DNA of 8,597 nt from JBFHES01 sp041584015 (GTDB lineage Bacteria > Bacteroidota > Bacteroidia > Bacteroidales > M50B96). The position numbers and the translations under genes are program-made. The notes under the pieces were generated by a model. That model ran no database searches. It saw nothing but the letters and a program-made list of their open reading frames with translations, and was not told where the DNA came from. Below are positions 6,671 to 8,597 of the stretch, in pieces. Where the stretch lies: the NCBI GenBank assembly GCA_041584015.1, contig JBFHES010000199.1:1-8597 (forward strand), given 5' to 3'. The first letter of the stretch is position 1. Each line of letters opens with the position of its first letter.

Positions 6671-6868
6671 CTATTTCATTGCTAGGCAAAGCTTGATGTT
6701 GTTCTCATCAGACTTGTGAACTGTTGTGAAATAACCTAAATTACGCTTTCTCTTCTTAGTCTTCTTTGTTAAAATGTGACTTTTAAAAGCATGCTTTCTC
6801 TTAATTTTACCACTTCCGGTGATTACGAATCTTTTCTTCGCACCGGAATTCGTTTTCATTTTTGGCAT
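6671..6868 (-). CDS. rpmI: 50S ribosomal protein L35
   Basis: This small, very basic protein of the large ribosomal subunit has 65 residues, the standard length. It begins MPKMKTNSGAKKRF, the family signature, and continues with SGKIKRKHAFKSHILTKKTKKRKRNL. It lies between infC and rplT exactly as in E. coli, B. subtilis and many other bacteria. Spacers of 77 nt (from infC) and 105 nt (to rplT) are larger than needed for simple coupling. The heptamer GAACGCT occurs 24 nt before this start and 23 nt before the rplT start. No Shine-Dalgarno precedes the ATG. Confidence 0.97.
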   Translation of the reverse strand: MPKMKTNSGAKKRFVITGSGKIKRKHAFKSHILTKKTKKRKRNLGYFTTVHKSDENNIKLCLAMK

Positions 6869-6945
6869 AATACTAATTGTTTACGAGCAACAAGCGTTCC
6901 TTAAGATGGAAACTTATACAGCATTGTTCCTCTGATTTATAATAC

Positions 6946-7524
6946 TTATTTTTTCTTAGCCGCTTTAGGGCTAATAAACATAATCATTCTTTTTCCTTCT
7001 AATTTAGGAAGTTGTTCTACTTTCCCTATTTCTTCAAGTTCCTGAGCCAATTTTAATAACAAAATTTCGCCCTGCTCCTTGAATAGAATGGAACGTCCTT
7101 TAAAGAATACAAAAGCCTTAACCTTTGCTCCCTCTTCAAGGAACTTCTTTGCATGCTTGAGCTTAAACTCAAAATCATGCTCGTCGGTTTGTGGTCCGAA
7201 TCTAATTTCTTTTACCACTACTTTTACCGCTTTGGATTTAATTTCCTTCTGTTTCTTTTTCTGCTGATAAAGAAACTTCTGATAATCCGTGATTTTACAA
7301 ACTGGTGGACTAGCAGATGGAGAAATTTCAACCAAATCGAGATCTAAATCATCAGCAATGCGAATCGCTTCTTTTGTCTGATAGACTCCTGCACCTGGAT
7401 CTGGAATATTATCTCCAACCAATCGAACCATTGGTGCGGTTATGAACTCGTTAATGTTGTGAGGGTTAGTTTTTTCAACGCGTCTTGGTCCACGTCCTCT
7501 ACCCCTATACCTAAAATCAGCTAT
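6946..7524 (-). CDS. infC: Translation initiation factor IF-3 with a probable AUA start
   Basis: IF-3 binds the 30S subunit, prevents premature 50S joining and discriminates against wrong start codons and initiator mismatches. The first ATG in frame is at 7431, but homologous sequence extends upstream: HNINEFITAPMVRLVGDN is the conserved IF-3 N-domain start. The frame stays open back to a TAG stop 5 codons before an ATA at 7522-7524, and no ATG, GTG or TTG codon occurs in that stretch. A perfect AGGAGG lies 8 nt before this ATA. Starting there gives 192 residues (E. coli has 180): a basic leader, an N-domain, a Lys-rich linker (about residues 80-100), and a C-domain with VVVKEIRFGPQTDEHD and VFFKGR. 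infC starts at AUU in E. coli, allowing autoregulation. It lies 32 nt after thrS. Product identity is certain; the exact start is an inference. Confidence 0.93.
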   Translation of the reverse strand: MADFRYRGRGRGPRRVEKTNPHNINEFITAPMVRLVGDNIPDPGAGVYQTKEAIRIADDLDLDLVEISPSASPPVCKITDYQKFLYQQKKKQKEIKSKAVKVVVKEIRFGPQTDEHDFEFKLKHAKKFLEEGAKVKAFVFFKGRSILFKEQGEILLLKLAQELEEIGKVEQLPKLEGKRMIMFISPKAAKKK

Positions 7525-7532
7525 GTCTTTGT

Positions 7533-7538
7533 CCTCCT
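7533..7538 (-). promoter_or_regulatory. Strong Shine-Dalgarno of infC
   Basis: AGGAGG on the minus strand (7538-7533) is fully complementary to the usual anti-Shine-Dalgarno CCUCCU and lies 8 nt before the putative AUA start of infC. No other gene start in the window has a comparable site, in keeping with the rarity of Shine-Dalgarno use in Bacteroidota. It decides the start assignment, because it is 101 nt from the first ATG and cannot serve it. Confidence 0.75.
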
Positions 7539-7556
7539 AATTTATTATACAATCTT

Positions 7557-8597
7557 TTAATCGATCTCTTTTAACAGGTCTTTTACAACCTTGTTTACCA
7601 ATGCGGTGAAGTCCTCAACACTAAATACTCCGAGGTCTCCTTCACCTTGTCTTCTAACAGAAATTGTGTTTGTTTCAACCTCCTGTTCTCCAACAATTAA
7701 CAGATATGGAATTCGCTTTAATTCGTTATCCCTTATCTTCCGGCCTACTTTCTCGGCCCTCTCGTCAATTACGGTGCGAATATCGGAATTATTTAGAATA
7801 TTTAAAACATTATTTGCATACTCATGATATTTTTCGCTAACCGGTATAACCACTGCTTGTTCAGGGGTTAACCATAGTGGAAATTTACCGGCGGTATGCT
7901 CAATTAGCACAGCAACGAAACGCTCCATAGAGCCAAAAGGTGCGCGATGGATCATTACCGGACGGTGTTTCTCGCTATCACTACCAATATAACTTAGTTC
8001 AAATCGCTCAGGTAAATTATAATCTACCTGAATGGTACCTAACTGCCATTTACGTCCTAATGCATCCTTAACCATAAAGTCGAGTTTGGGACCGTAAAAT
8101 GCAGCTTCACCATATTCGGTTATTGCACTTAATCCCTTTTCGGCTACGGCCTCAACAATTGCACTTTCCGCTTTATCCCAGTTTTCATCACTACCGATAT
8201 ACTTATCGCGATCTACTTGATCACGCAATGATATTTGTGCCTCAAACTCTTGAAAGTCTAATGTTTTGAAGATGTACAATACAATATCAATTACTTTGAT
8301 AAATTCTTCTTTCAACTGATCCGGACGACAGAAAATATGTGCATCATCCTGAGTAAAGCCGCGCACTCTGGTCAATCCATGCAACTCACCGCTTTGCTCA
8401 TATCTGTATACAGTACCAAATTCGGCAAAGCGAATTGGTAGATCTTTATAAGAACGTGGACGTGCATTAAAAATCTCGCAATGATGCGGACAATTCATTG
8501 GCTTCAGCAAAAACTCTTCGCCTTCTGCAGGTGTATTAATTGGCTGGAATGAATCCTTACCATATTTAGCATAATGACCTGAAGTTACATACAAATC
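7557..8597 (-). CDS. thrS: Threonyl-tRNA synthetase, N-terminal part beyond the window
   Basis: ThrRS is a class II aminoacyl-tRNA synthetase that charges tRNA-Thr in the cytoplasm. The frame is open to the last base, so only the C-terminal 346 residues are present, out of about 640 in full-length enzymes; the TTG at 8594 is internal. The zinc ligands of the catalytic core are visible: Cys in LKPMNCPHH (codon 8490-8492), His in DDAHIFC (8337-8339) and His in VMIHRAPFGS (7947-7949). Motif 2 is represented by GTVYRYEQSGELHGLTRVRGF and motif 3 by GSMERFVAVLIEH. The last 110 or so residues, from AVVIPVSEK onward, are the HGTP anticodon-binding domain. It heads the thrS-infC-rpmI-rplT order known from E. 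coli. The editing domain and any promoter lie outside the window. Confidence 0.98.
   Translation of the reverse strand, partial: DLYVTSGHYAKYGKDSFQPINTPAEGEEFLLKPMNCPHHCEIFNARPRSYKDLPIRFAEFGTVYRYEQSGELHGLTRVRGFTQDDAHIFCRPDQLKEEFIKVIDIVLYIFKTLDFQEFEAQISLRDQVDRDKYIGSDENWDKAESAIVEAVAEKGLSAITEYGEAAFYGPKLDFMVKDALGRKWQLGTIQVDYNLPERFELSYIGSDSEKHRPVMIHRAPFGSMERFVAVLIEHTAGKFPLWLTPEQAVVIPVSEKYHEYANNVLNILNNSDIRTVIDERAEKVGRKIRDNELKRIPYLLIVGEQEVETNTISVRRQGEGDLGVFSVEDFTALVNKVVKDLLKEID

Noticed and set aside
7079..7347. Short + strand frames opposite infC
   Set aside because: They are shadows of the IF-3 reading frame on the other strand; the composition simply mirrors infC Lys-rich codons.
7541..7552. TATAAT between thrS and infC as a sigma-70 style -10 box
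   Set aside because: Bacteroidota primary promoters use TAnnTTTG, not TATAAT, and no convincing -35 or -33 partner is seen; AT-rich spacers give such matches by chance.
7591..7827. 78-codon + strand frame opposite thrS
   Set aside because: It is antisense to the conserved anticodon-binding domain of ThrRS and has no independent support.

Overview
The window looks like an ordinary chromosomal segment of a member of the Bacteroidota. The DNA is moderately AT-rich. Nearly all genes lack a Shine-Dalgarno sequence, two genes are preceded by TAnnTTTG-like promoter elements set almost directly against the start codon, and the gene content (paired DUF3857/transglutaminase proteins, dapB next to two lepB-family genes) is typical of that phylum. 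No mobile element, CRISPR array, tRNA or rRNA was seen, and no stretch over 300 bases lacks a gene.

Layout. On the + strand, positions 1-3039 hold two tandem paralogues of the DUF3857/transglutaminase-like family. The first is cut by the left edge and has an intact Cys-His-Asp triad. The second is a predicted lipoprotein in which two of the three catalytic positions are replaced. On the - strand, reading right to left, come thrS (cut by the right edge), infC, rpmI and rplT, which form the classical translation operon ending in a strong intrinsic terminator. They are followed by dapB and lepB (one unit, with its own terminator) and then a second lepB-like gene with its own promoter. That last gene meets the transglutaminase pair tail to tail with only 2 bp between the stop codons.

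Main points. (1) infC has no ATG, GTG or TTG at its natural N-terminus. The open frame and a perfect AGGAGG, the only clear Shine-Dalgarno seen here, point to an AUA start at 7524, which fits the known IF3 autoregulation through non-canonical start codons. (2) The second signal peptidase homologue has Ala in place of the nucleophilic Ser and has lost two other active-site serines, so it is probably a pseudo-enzyme beside an intact LepB. (3) The second transglutaminase paralogue is likewise probably inactive (Cys to His, His to Asn). (4) At two junctions the U-tract of an intrinsic terminator provides the TTG of the next gene's putative -33 element, and the -7 box lies so close to the ATG that the transcripts would be leaderless or nearly so.

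These are inferences from reading the sequence. No database search was run.
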